Assembly: GCA_022647575.1 (NCBI GenBank)
Contig: JALCKY010000004.1
Span: 186,001-250,000, forward strand
Reading direction: 5' to 3'
Origin: Lachnospiraceae bacterium
GTDB lineage: Bacteria; Bacillota; Clostridia; Lachnospirales; Lachnospiraceae
DNA: 64,000 nt
In this document: piece after piece, positions 51,111-58,674 of the stretch
How the letters are laid out: the number at the start of each line of letters is the position of its first letter
How positions within the stretch are numbered: the stretch's first letter is position 1
Position numbers and translations under genes: made by a program
Notes under the pieces: model-generated
Databases searched by the model: none
What the model was told of the DNA's origin: nothing
Seen by the model: only the letters and a program-made list of their open reading frames with translations

Positions 51111-52046
51111 CAGAAATCACCTGCCTTATCATATTTGGTCAGCTTGAGGAAGATCACCGCATAGAGCGTCAGGATCGTGATCATCAGTACGCCGAAGGCT
51201 CCTGCCAGACCGAAGTCGTAACTGGAGAACGCTTTGGTGTAGATATAGGACGGCAGCGTCTGTGAATAGTTGGCCGGGCCGCCTTCCGTTACGATGACGA
51301 CCAGATCGAAGGAGTTGAAGATCCAGATGAACCGGAGCAGCACCGTCATGATGATGGTCGGCTTGATATAAGGCAGCGTCAGCGAAAAGAACCGGTGAAC
51401 AACGCCGCAGCCGTCCATTTCAGCGGCTTCGTACAATTCCTCCGGCACAGACTGCAGCGCCGCAAGAATCATGATGCCGAAGAAACGGTATGCCGATCCA
51501 GATCATGGCAAGAATAACGACGACGAGCGAAAGCCCGGGTGTTCCCAGCCAGGAGATCCCGTTCTTGATGATCCCCATTTTTTCCAGCAGATCGTTGACA
51601 ACGCCGTATTCGCCGTTGAAGCTCCAGCGGAACAGAAGGCCTACGACAAAAGCCGAAAAAGCCCACGGCAGAAATACGATCGACTGGTATATGCCGCGCC
51701 CTTTGAATTTGGTGTTCAGGGCAAGAGCAAGCCCCAGCCCCAGCAGAAACTGGAAGACGACGGAAACGACGACATAAATCAAAGAGTTTTTCAGCAGCAG
51801 CAGAAAGCTGCTGTCGGTAAACATCTTGATGTAGTTTTCAAAATTATTCCAGGATACGCGGTTCAGATGCGTCAGCTTATAATCCTGGAAGGACATGACG
51901 ATACTCTCGATCAGCGGATAGCCATACATCAGGAGCAGTACAATCAATACCGGTGCCAGATAGAGGTAGGGCGTGAGTTCCTTTTTCCCTATGATTCCTG
52001 TTCTGCCTGCAGGCAAGGCAGTTTTCTTTTTGTTTTTTCGGATCAT
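51110..52046 (-). pseudogene. CUT1 sugar ABC permease, MalF type, with one-base frameshift
   Basis: The first ~188 codons from ATG 52046 (AAAGGAG before it) encode the MalF-type N-terminal helices, up to MIWIGIPF. Frame then shifts at a TTT run (plus-strand AAA 51483-51485). The correct continuation, GIMILAALQSVPEELYEAAEMDGCG to KYDKAGDF, is in another frame to the stop at 51110, and includes the EAA loop. Removing one T restores an about 312-residue protein of normal length. Both halves are otherwise well conserved, so this is a very recent mutation, a programmed or phase-variable slip, or a sequencing error. Confidence 0.85.
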
Positions 52047-52123
52047 GCCATGCTCCTTTCCAATACCAGTGAATACTTAAAGTGAATACTAAAATGGAAA
52101 AATGCGCCTCAGGCGCCTATAGA

Positions 52124-52163
52124 AAATGCTCCTGCCGCTCTCCTCGGGAAAGACGGCAGGAGC
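52124..52163 (-). terminator. Hairpin between binding-protein and permease genes
   Basis: GCTCCTGCCG (52128-52137) and CGGCAGGAGC (52154-52163) pair perfectly and ATTTTC follows on the minus strand. A partial terminator here would let the binding protein be made in excess of the permeases, a common arrangement. Confidence 0.8.
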
Positions 52164-52176
52164 TGTTCAGATCAGC

Positions 52177-53643
52177 TTATTGCATTGTAAGTGCGGTTTC
52201 CACCTGGGAATCCGGGTTGTCTTTTCTGTACTGGTCTTCTCTTTCCTGCAGTGCATCGCAGATATTCTTCAATGCCGTTGCAGCGTCTTCATCGCCCAGC
52301 AGATAACTCTGGATCTCTTCATGGAAGAGGTTCTGGTGCAGATCCGTATAGTCAAATGCGCCGTAGGTAGCCGGAACAGCCAGCGTAGGATCGTTCATTT
52401 CCTGAATGAATACGCCGTAATGTCCGTCTGCGCCGTAATCCGCGATATTGGAAGCATCCTTCTTGATCGGGATCTCGCCGGTCTTCTGGCAGTAGTCCGC
52501 CTGTTTGTCGGAGCTGGTCATATAGCTCATCAGTTCCCATGCAGCTTCCTTGTTCTTGGAGGTTGCGGACATGGAATAGGAATACGGTGCATTGATCGTG
52601 TTGTAGATCTTGCCGTCCTTCTCGGAAGTGGGCATCGGCATGACCATCCACTGTGAATCGTCCATCTTTGCGATCAGCGTAGCCGCCACTTCGGAGTCAT
52701 TGATCAGCGTGCCGGTCAGGCCGCCGACGAAGTTATCGACCATTTCCGTGAAGCCCCAGTTGATGGCATCCTTGGGAGCATAGCCGTTCTTGTAGATATC
52801 GGTCCATTTGGTAAATGCCTTCAGGCAGTCATCGGAATCCATGAGGATCTTGCCGTCCTGATCATAGGTCGCGCCGCCGGTATACCCCTGCATGTAGACC
52901 CAGAGCGGATCCAGGGCTCCTCTGGCTCCTCTGTAGGAAGCGCCGTAATGATTCTGGCTCGCATCCGTCAGTTTTGCCACCAGGTCAAAATAGTCGTCAT
53001 ACGTCCAGGCCTTGGTCGGATCCAGCTTGATGCCTGCTGCCTCACACCAGTCCTTACGGACATAGATGCCCTTGACCATCAGGCCGTCGGGAAGCGTATA
53101 GATGTTGCCATAGCGTGTTTTCTCACTTGCCCAGATCAGTTTGGAAACAGCATCCGTATAATCGCTGGTGGAATCCCCGATGTAATCGGTCAGCGGTTCG
53201 ACCCAGCCGGCTTCCGTGTACTGTCCCAGCCAGCCGGACCATACAGTCATGACATCCGGAAGACTGCCGGAAGATCCCAGCACGGTCATCTTGTTGGCGG
53301 CATCATCCCACGGTACGCTCTGATATTCGACTTCGATGCCGGTATCCTTCTGAAAATCCTTAAACAGCTGCTGGAAATAGGCGGTCCGGACATCGCCGGG
53401 CGCTACATCCATGAATGTAAGCTTGGTTCCCTTGTAAGCCTGGCTCCAGGAACCGTCTGCATTCTGCACCGCGCCGGCGGCTGCAGAAGCTGCCGTACCG
53501 GCAGAGGTCTGTGCTGCAGCAGCGCCTGCCGCGGCCGATGTTGCCGCTGTTCCCGTACTCTGCGAAGCGCCGCCTCCGCAGCCGGTCAGACACGTACCGA
53601 GCATCGTGACTGCCAGTAACGATGTAACCAGTTTCTTTTTCAT
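52177..53643 (-). CDS. CUT1 sugar ABC substrate-binding lipoprotein
   Basis: The 488-residue product starts after AAAGGAGG with a lipoprotein signal and lipobox LTGC (Cys22), then an Ala/Ser/Thr/Gln-rich tether of about 40 residues. The solute-binding domain is of the extracellular family 1 type (KLTFMDVAPGDVRTAYFQQLFKDFQKDTGIEVEYQ, APYSYSMSATSKNKEAAWELM). It captures a carbohydrate or conjugate at the cell surface for the two permeases downstream. It lies 60 nt after the PLP enzyme gene. The ligand cannot be told from sequence; the company of a PLP enzyme and serine dehydratase hints at an amino-acid-bearing compound. Confidence 0.94.
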   Translation of the reverse strand: MKKKLVTSLLAVTMLGTCLTGCGGGASQSTGTAATSAAAGAAAAQTSAGTAASAAAGAVQNADGSWSQAYKGTKLTFMDVAPGDVRTAYFQQLFKDFQKDTGIEVEYQSVPWDDAANKMTVLGSSGSLPDVMTVWSGWLGQYTEAGWVEPLTDYIGDSTSDYTDAVSKLIWASEKTRYGNIYTLPDGLMVKGIYVRKDWCEAAGIKLDPTKAWTYDDYFDLVAKLTDASQNHYGASYRGARGALDPLWVYMQGYTGGATYDQDGKILMDSDDCLKAFTKWTDIYKNGYAPKDAINWGFTEMVDNFVGGLTGTLINDSEVAATLIAKMDDSQWMVMPMPTSEKDGKIYNTINAPYSYSMSATSKNKEAAWELMSYMTSSDKQADYCQKTGEIPIKKDASNIADYGADGHYGVFIQEMNDPTLAVPATYGAFDYTDLHQNLFHEEIQSYLLGDEDAATALKNICDALQEREDQYRKDNPDSQVETALTMQ

Positions 53644-53702
53644 CTTTCATCCTCCTTTACTACCATAAGCTTTGCTATTATCGTGTCCTGCATTTTCTGC
53701 AG

Positions 53703-54932
53703 TTATAGCTGTTTCAGTGCCTGATCCAGATCAGCGATCAGATTGTCGGAACCTTCGAGGCCGCAGTAGATCCGGATGAGGCTTCTGTCCATGCCGATCA
53801 GATCGCATGCTTCCTGCGATTCCTTGTACAGAGGACAGAGTGCCAGGCTTTCAAAACCGCCCCAGGAACAGCCCTTTCCGAACAGATGCAGATGGTCGAT
53901 CAGCCGGACCGCCGTCTCCGGGTCCTTCGTATCCAGAGAAAAGCTCATCAGACTGCTGTGTCCTGACTGCTGTCTCCGGATAATTTCTGCCTGCGGGTGC
54001 GAAGCGAGACCGGTATAGTACACTTTTGCAACGCGGTCATTCTGTTCCAGATATTCGGCGACAGCCATGCCAATCCGCTGAAATTCATGCATACGGACGT
54101 CCAGCGTACGGAGTCCGCGGATCGTAAGCCATGCTTCCATGGGACCCAGGATCCCGCCGTACAGTTCTCTCGCCTGTGACATGATCCTGCGCATCAGTTC
54201 CTCGTCCTTGCCCGCCAGGACACCGCCGATGATATCGCTGTGTCCGCCGAAATATTTGGACATGGTATGCATGGTAATATCGATACCCAGATCGAGCGGC
54301 TTCTGGAAGATCGGTGTCAGACAGGTGTTATCAATATAGGTATAGAAATGTTTCCGGTGCGCTATCTCCGCAATGGCACGGAGGTCGACCACACGGAACA
54401 CAAACGTCGCGGGACTTTCAAGGATCATCAGCGAGGTCTGCTCGCACGCGGCATCCTCGATCTCCTGCAGATCGTTGCCGGAAACGAACGTCACACGCAT
54501 GCCGAATTTTTCGACACAGATCTGCTGCAGATAGCGTTTCACCGGCATATAGACATCTTTCATGCAGATGATGTGGCTTCCCGCTTTGCAGGTAGTCATG
54601 ACCGCTGCGCTGAAGGCAGCCATGCCGGATGCAAAACAGACAGCCCGGGATGCATGTTCGATCGCGGCGATCTTCTTCTCCAGAATGGTGACGGTCGGAT
54701 TGGAATCTCTGCCGTATACAAAGCTGTCTTCCCGGAAGACATCAACATTGCAGTAGTCTTCGAAGGTATCATACAGATGCAGTGAATTCAGAAATACCGG
54801 CGGAACGACCGCATTGAGATATTTTCCATAGTCATCCCCCGTATGTTCGAGCGACAGACGGTCCCGATCCAGCTGATCTTCTTCCGCCGCCGTATTCTTC
54901 GCCGCCATATCCTTGTTCATTCCGGTTTCCAT
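53703..54932 (-). CDS. Cys/Met-metabolism PLP-dependent enzyme (gamma family)
   Basis: The 409-residue protein of the cystathionine gamma-synthase/methionine gamma-lyase fold shows YGRDSNPT (73-80), ASGMAAFSAA (101-110), Asp201 in IDNT, and the PLP lysine Lys226 in MHTMSKYFGGHSD, which has the family signature. It could add to, or eliminate, a beta or gamma substituent of an amino acid. The position at the head of a sugar-transport and serine-degradation cluster is unusual for biosynthesis and favours a catabolic lyase (inference). GGGAGG precedes the ATG. FadR-type operators lie 16-63 nt upstream. Confidence 0.92.
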   Translation of the reverse strand: METGMNKDMAAKNTAAEEDQLDRDRLSLEHTGDDYGKYLNAVVPPVFLNSLHLYDTFEDYCNVDVFREDSFVYGRDSNPTVTILEKKIAAIEHASRAVCFASGMAAFSAAVMTTCKAGSHIICMKDVYMPVKRYLQQICVEKFGMRVTFVSGNDLQEIEDAACEQTSLMILESPATFVFRVVDLRAIAEIAHRKHFYTYIDNTCLTPIFQKPLDLGIDITMHTMSKYFGGHSDIIGGVLAGKDEELMRRIMSQARELYGGILGPMEAWLTIRGLRTLDVRMHEFQRIGMAVAEYLEQNDRVAKVYYTGLASHPQAEIIRRQQSGHSSLMSFSLDTKDPETAVRLIDHLHLFGKGCSWGGFESLALCPLYKESQEACDLIGMDRSLIRIYCGLEGSDNLIADLDQALKQL

Positions 54933-55336
54933 TTTTCCTCCCCTATAAATTGGTCTGACCGATTTGGCAATTCTTTTCTTTGGTCTGACCAGTTCTGCAC
55001 ACCTGAAACACTCTCAAACGTGCTGAAACCGTACTGTTCTGCTCTTTTTACATCCTGTAAATATCGATAAAAGCCTTAAATATTACGTTTTTATTTGATT
55101 TCATACTATTCTTTATCGTTATTACTGTCAATAATCGGCGCATATTTTACTATTTTTTGTAACTTGTGCACATATCCGGTTTTTCTTTTTGTGATTATTT
55201 GCTGTTGTGCGGAGGGGAGCAAATGGCATATCCTCAGTATAAATAATGCAGATAATCTGTCATTATGCACAATGGAGTGCCGGTACCGGCTGCCCGGCCG
55301 GATACCGTAAAATCCAGCAGAAAGGTGTACATACCT
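54933..55336. promoter_or_regulatory. Divergent control region of the PLP cluster and GHL6-like gene
   Basis: AT-rich region with no gene. It holds the two operators at 54948-54995. The half nearer the rightward gene (55070-55250) is T-rich and should hold its promoter. AAAGGTG at about 55321 is the ribosome site for the gene at 55337. No unambiguous -35/-10 pair could be assigned. Confidence 0.6.
54948..54995 (-). promoter_or_regulatory. Two FadR/GntR-type operators 30 bp apart
   Basis: TGGTCTGACC occurs at 54951-54960 and 54981-54990, exactly 30 bp apart, each inside a longer imperfect palindrome. The second reads TGGTCTGACCA, which fits the known FadR-subfamily consensus TNGTNNNACNA in full; the first differs at the last base. 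Three helical turns of spacing would put two dimers on one DNA face. The GntR/FadR gene at 49557-50225 is the obvious candidate binder. Confidence 0.8.
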
Positions 55337-57427
55337 ATGAGCGATGCCTATAAGTCCACAAGACGCTGCTATCTGATCGATCATCATTCGCCGCAGCCCC
55401 CGATCGTCCCGCTTGGCCATATGAATATCGAAGAGTACCGCGAGTTCTTCAAAACGGCACATATCGATTCTCTGATGGTCTACTGCAAGGATCACTGGGG
55501 CGTGACCTATTACGATTCCAAAACAGCCGGAGCGCAGAAGCACGCCGGCGTAGAGGGCGACTGGATCCGGACCGTACGGGATTCTGCAAAAGAGATGGGA
55601 ATCGAATTCGTGGCGTACTACTGCATCGAATATGATGAAGGTGCCGCACGCCGTTTCCCGGAATGGCGGATCCGCAAACCGGACGGCTCGCCTCTCATCC
55701 GGAACGACCGTTATGCAAAATGGAGCCTGATGTGCTATCAGACCGGCTACCGGGAATATGCTCTGTCGCAGCTTTCCGAAATCGTTGAAAACTATCATCC
55801 GGACTCATTGTTCCTCGATATTTTCGGTGCTTCTCTCTGCTACTGCCCTGCCTGCCGCAGGCTGTTTGCAGACCGTTTCGGCTATCCCCTTCCGGAGACC
55901 CGGGAGGATATCCTGCTGCATCTGGCGGATGTGCAGGCGCATCTCGAAAGCAAGAGCCTCGATTTTTATAAGGAGCTTCGGGAACGTCTGAAGAAGATCG
56001 ATCCGACCCTGGCCATCACCATTAACTTTGCCTGCCACTATCCGAAGGAACTCCGCGATCTTCTGGATTATCAGTACAGCGAACCGCTGCTGCATGACAA
56101 CTGGTTTTCCGCAGCCTATGCAAGAGATACGGCTGTCGGGCAGTATCCGATGCTCGCTCCCGGAGAGGCCAGCCAGGTCTACAATTACGACCACCGGAAC
56201 AAGTATCTCTACGATCTTTCCTGCATTGCCGCACAGGGCTGCCGCGTCGGAATGTACAGCGGTTCCCAGCACGTTGACGGCACGCTGGAGCATGAAGAGT
56301 CGAGGCGGCTGGGCTACGCCTATGCAGAGCTCGAAAAAATGGAGCCGTACCTCTCCGTTCCGCGCCGGCCCGTCAGGTGCATCGGCATCATCCAGAGCGA
56401 TGTTTCCAAAAAAATCACCAGCGAACTTCCGGATCCCGACGCCATTCTGCGTATGAAGAAAACACCGCCGCACACAAAGGCGATCCTCGGTGCGATGATG
56501 TGCTGCGAACACGCCAAGATACCATACAGTATTCTTCCGGAGGACAGCCTGACCGCCTGTCTGCTGGCAGAATACCAGCTGATCGTTCTCCCGGAAGTGT
56601 ACGTCGTTTCGCCGCATCTTCGTGAACTGCTGACGGATTACGTAAACGGCGGAGGCCGGATCATCGTCAGCGGACAGACCGGGCTGTATGACAGCAGCCT
56701 GCAGTTTACCGGCCGCCCGGCACTGTCCGGACTGCTCGGGATGGATTTTGTCAGTGTCCACAGAGAATATGCACAGAATGACTGGAGCGCCTATCTGAAA
56801 GCCCGGATGCCTTCCCTGTTCAAGGGTCTGCTGTCCGTAACGACGCCTCCCGTCAGTGATTTCTTTCTGGAAGTGAAACCGGTGTCCGGTCAGACCGCTG
56901 TTCTGGCCGATTTTGCGAAACCGACGGTTGCCTGTTCAATGACTGAATGGGTCAACTGGTGGAGCCCGCCGGCATCAGCGGACGATCCGGAGAAAAACGG
57001 ACTGCCGGCCATCCTGCTGCACCCGTCGGAAAAAGGAGAAGCCCTCTACCTCGCCTTCGATTTCTTCACGATGGCGCAGACGGAAACCTTCCGGGACAGC
57101 TCCGACTGTTTTGCCGATCTTCTGCGGATCATGAATTTCGTTCCTGTCATGCAGAATGAAACCACGACCCCCGGCCTGATCCGGACCGCCTTCTTTGAAA
57201 CGGAGGATGGCTTCCAGATCCATCAGATCTCCACGATTCCGGGGCGGAACGCAGGAGAGACTGTTCCGGTCAACGGTGGAATATTGAAAACCGTTTCCCC
57301 GATCGCCGGGGCGGAAACCGTCTACCCGGAACATAAGGAGCTGCCTGTGCGCCGGGAAGGGTCCTGCTACTGCGTCGACCTGCCCTCATTCTCAATGGAA
57401 CAGATCATTCTCTGCAGAAAGCCGTAA
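55337..57427 (+). CDS. GHL6-like glycosyl hydrolase with GH42-type middle domain
   Basis: From ATG 55337 the product is about 696 residues. The N-terminal ~340 residues look like a TIM-barrel of the hypothetical glycosyl hydrolase GHL6 type (DSLMVYCKDHWGVTYYDSK, DSLFLDIFGASLCYCPACRR), with a CYCPAC cysteine cluster. A domain like the beta-galactosidase trimerisation (GH42 middle) domain follows (about 375-560: IVLPEVYVVSPHLRELLTDYVNGGGRIIVSG), then a C-terminal beta domain. No signal peptide. The substrate is unknown. It is divergent from the PLP/transporter cluster, shares its control region, and probably cleaves the imported compound. Confidence 0.8.
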   Translation: MSDAYKSTRRCYLIDHHSPQPPIVPLGHMNIEEYREFFKTAHIDSLMVYCKDHWGVTYYDSKTAGAQKHAGVEGDWIRTVRDSAKEMGIEFVAYYCIEYDEGAARRFPEWRIRKPDGSPLIRNDRYAKWSLMCYQTGYREYALSQLSEIVENYHPDSLFLDIFGASLCYCPACRRLFADRFGYPLPETREDILLHLADVQAHLESKSLDFYKELRERLKKIDPTLAITINFACHYPKELRDLLDYQYSEPLLHDNWFSAAYARDTAVGQYPMLAPGEASQVYNYDHRNKYLYDLSCIAAQGCRVGMYSGSQHVDGTLEHEESRRLGYAYAELEKMEPYLSVPRRPVRCIGIIQSDVSKKITSELPDPDAILRMKKTPPHTKAILGAMMCCEHAKIPYSILPEDSLTACLLAEYQLIVLPEVYVVSPHLRELLTDYVNGGGRIIVSGQTGLYDSSLQFTGRPALSGLLGMDFVSVHREYAQNDWSAYLKARMPSLFKGLLSVTTPPVSDFFLEVKPVSGQTAVLADFAKPTVACSMTEWVNWWSPPASADDPEKNGLPAILLHPSEKGEALYLAFDFFTMAQTETFRDSSDCFADLLRIMNFVPVMQNETTTPGLIRTAFFETEDGFQIHQISTIPGRNAGETVPVNGGILKTVSPIAGAETVYPEHKELPVRREGSCYCVDLPSFSMEQIILCRKP

Positions 57428-57440
57428 AAAAAGCACAGAA

Positions 57441-57488
57441 AAACAGGCATGGATCACCGTTTCCTCCGCGGTCCATGCCTGTTTTTTT
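57441..57488 (+). terminator. Intrinsic terminator of the GHL6-like gene
   Basis: The arms ACAGGCATGGA (57443-57453) and TCCATGCCTGT (57472-57482) pair perfectly and seven T residues follow. The A run on the other side allows it to end the convergent gene as well. Confidence 0.92.
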
Positions 57489-57515
57489 ATGCCGTTATTC
57501 CTTTACTGTAAAAAA

Positions 57516-58202
57516 TCAGATATCCGACAGGATCGTGCAGATCTGTCCGATATGCTCGCCCTTTTCCGCAAAATCCAGCATGGCAGCCGCCAGATCTCCG
57601 TACGTCACATAGCTGACGCCTTTGGAATTGTACAGCAGGTTTTCATCGGTGCCGACCCTGTATTTCCCGACCGGCTCTGCGTCGCGGTCAAAGTTTTTCG
57701 ATGGACAGACCACGGTCCAGCATACATTGCGGCTGGCCTTGAAATCTTCCATGCCTTTCAATGCTTCCGCCGAGATCCCGCGCAGGAAATCCGGATGGTC
57801 GGGCGCTTCATATACGCGGCTCTCGTGTTTTTCCGTCTCATACAGACTGCCGGAGCCGATGATGTGCAGAACATGGATCCCGGACCCCTGTGTCAGTTCG
57901 ATCAGCTTATCACAGGCTTTGCGGTTGACGGAAGGATCGCAGTCAAAGCCGCTCCCGAAACAGCTGATGACAGCTTCGCAGCCCTGCAGATCGGATCTGT
58001 CCAGGTCAAACAGGCTTTTGGAAACCGTATGGAGACCGGCCGGCGTTTCCACATCGCCGATCACGTAGCCAAATTCAAATGCCTCATGCCAGTGCCACGG
58101 AACATTTGTCTGCGAGTAATCCGTTACATGCAGCACATACGGAAACTCCGTATACATGCCTTCGATCTCTTCCTGCTGGTTTTCCTTAAGCCTGATCTTC
58201 AT
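57516..58202 (-). CDS. Chimeric protein: cupin N-terminus joined to headless NAD(P)-binding domain
   Basis: The 228-residue frame joins two unlike parts. Residues 1 to about 46 (EGMYTEFPYVLHVTDYSQTN, PWHWHEAFEFGYV) are the opening of an AraC-type regulator cupin domain. From about 49 on (GDVETPAGL, LQGCEAVISCFGSG, VSYVTYGDLAAAMLDFAE) it reads as an NAD(P)H-binding, SDR-like oxidoreductase, but its first ~45 residues with the dinucleotide-binding GxxGxxG loop are missing. The junction is near 58050-58070 and is in frame. Neither part can work in the usual way, so it is probably a deletion fusion, although the frame is still open and ends after DILSDI. No good ribosome site was noted. Confidence 0.75.
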   Translation of the reverse strand: MKIRLKENQQEEIEGMYTEFPYVLHVTDYSQTNVPWHWHEAFEFGYVIGDVETPAGLHTVSKSLFDLDRSDLQGCEAVISCFGSGFDCDPSVNRKACDKLIELTQGSGIHVLHIIGSGSLYETEKHESRVYEAPDHPDFLRGISAEALKGMEDFKASRNVCWTVVCPSKNFDRDAEPVGKYRVGTDENLLYNSKGVSYVTYGDLAAAMLDFAEKGEHIGQICTILSDI

Positions 58203-58400
58203 AATCTGCTGTTTTCACCTCATATCTGTCATTATTATTATGCTTTTAGTCCTTAAATTTATTTTTATAAGTCTATTTAAGCACTATTATTATGTCATCA
58301 CAAGGGAAAAGCAAAAGGAAAGCAGGAATCTCAATACGAACCGGTCATCGATCAAAGACTGAAAAAATAATAATACGTGAGTTTAAGAAAGGAGAACAAC
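58203..58400. other. AT-rich gap upstream of the small membrane peptide
   Basis: Strongly AT-rich, no gene seen. It holds AAAGGAG (58388-58394) as ribosome site for the following small frame and possibly its promoter. This may be the remains of sequence lost when the neighbouring chimera formed. Confidence 0.4.
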
Positions 58401-58481
58401 ATGGGTACTTCCGTAATGCAGTTTGTATTTATTCTGTTATCTCTGGCAGGTCTGTGTGTATTTGAAAACAGTTTACAGTAA
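58401..58481 (+). CDS. Small hydrophobic 26-residue peptide
   Basis: ATG at 58401 follows a near-perfect AAAGGAGA site at ideal spacing, and the frame closes with TAA at 58481. The peptide is one membrane helix (VMQFVFILLSLAGLCVF) with a short polar end (ENSLQ). It is followed 15 bp later by a stem-loop shared with the convergent tRNA. Strong initiation signals in a non-coding gap make it a real gene candidate. It could be a small membrane regulator or a type I toxin-like peptide; no antisense RNA is evident by eye. Confidence 0.6.
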   Translation: MGTSVMQFVFILLSLAGLCVFENSLQ

Positions 58482-58496
58482 CGGACTGAACTGAAA

Positions 58497-58534
58497 AGAT
58501 CCTGCAGGCCCTGATTACCGGACCTGCAGGATCT
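58497..58534 (-). terminator. Terminator of tRNA-Ala
   Basis: The perfect 12-bp arms AGATCCTGCAGG and CCTGCAGGATCT are followed on the minus strand by TTTTC. It lies 7 nt after the tRNA and probably also stabilises the convergent small-peptide message. Confidence 0.85.
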
Positions 58535-58541
58535 CTGCGAA

Positions 58542-58614
58542 TGGAGATAGCGCGATTCGAACGCGTGACCTCTTCCATGCCATGGAAGCGCTCTCCCAAC
58601 TGAGCTATACCCCC
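58542..58614 (-). tRNA. tRNA-Ala (anticodon GGC)
   Basis: The 73-nt cloverleaf starts GGGGGTATAGCTCAG. The D arm is GCTC/GAGC, the anticodon stem CTTCC/GGAAG carries loop ATGGCAT with anticodon GGC at 58581-58579, and the T arm has loop TTCGAAT. The acceptor stem closes with TATCTCC and discriminator A. CCA is not encoded. The outermost T-stem pair is A-C, a mismatch. Confidence 0.93.
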
Positions 58615-58674
58615 GGAAACTTCAATCGGATCCGTCCTTGCGGACGGGTCCGATTCTGTCGATATTGGATTGCA

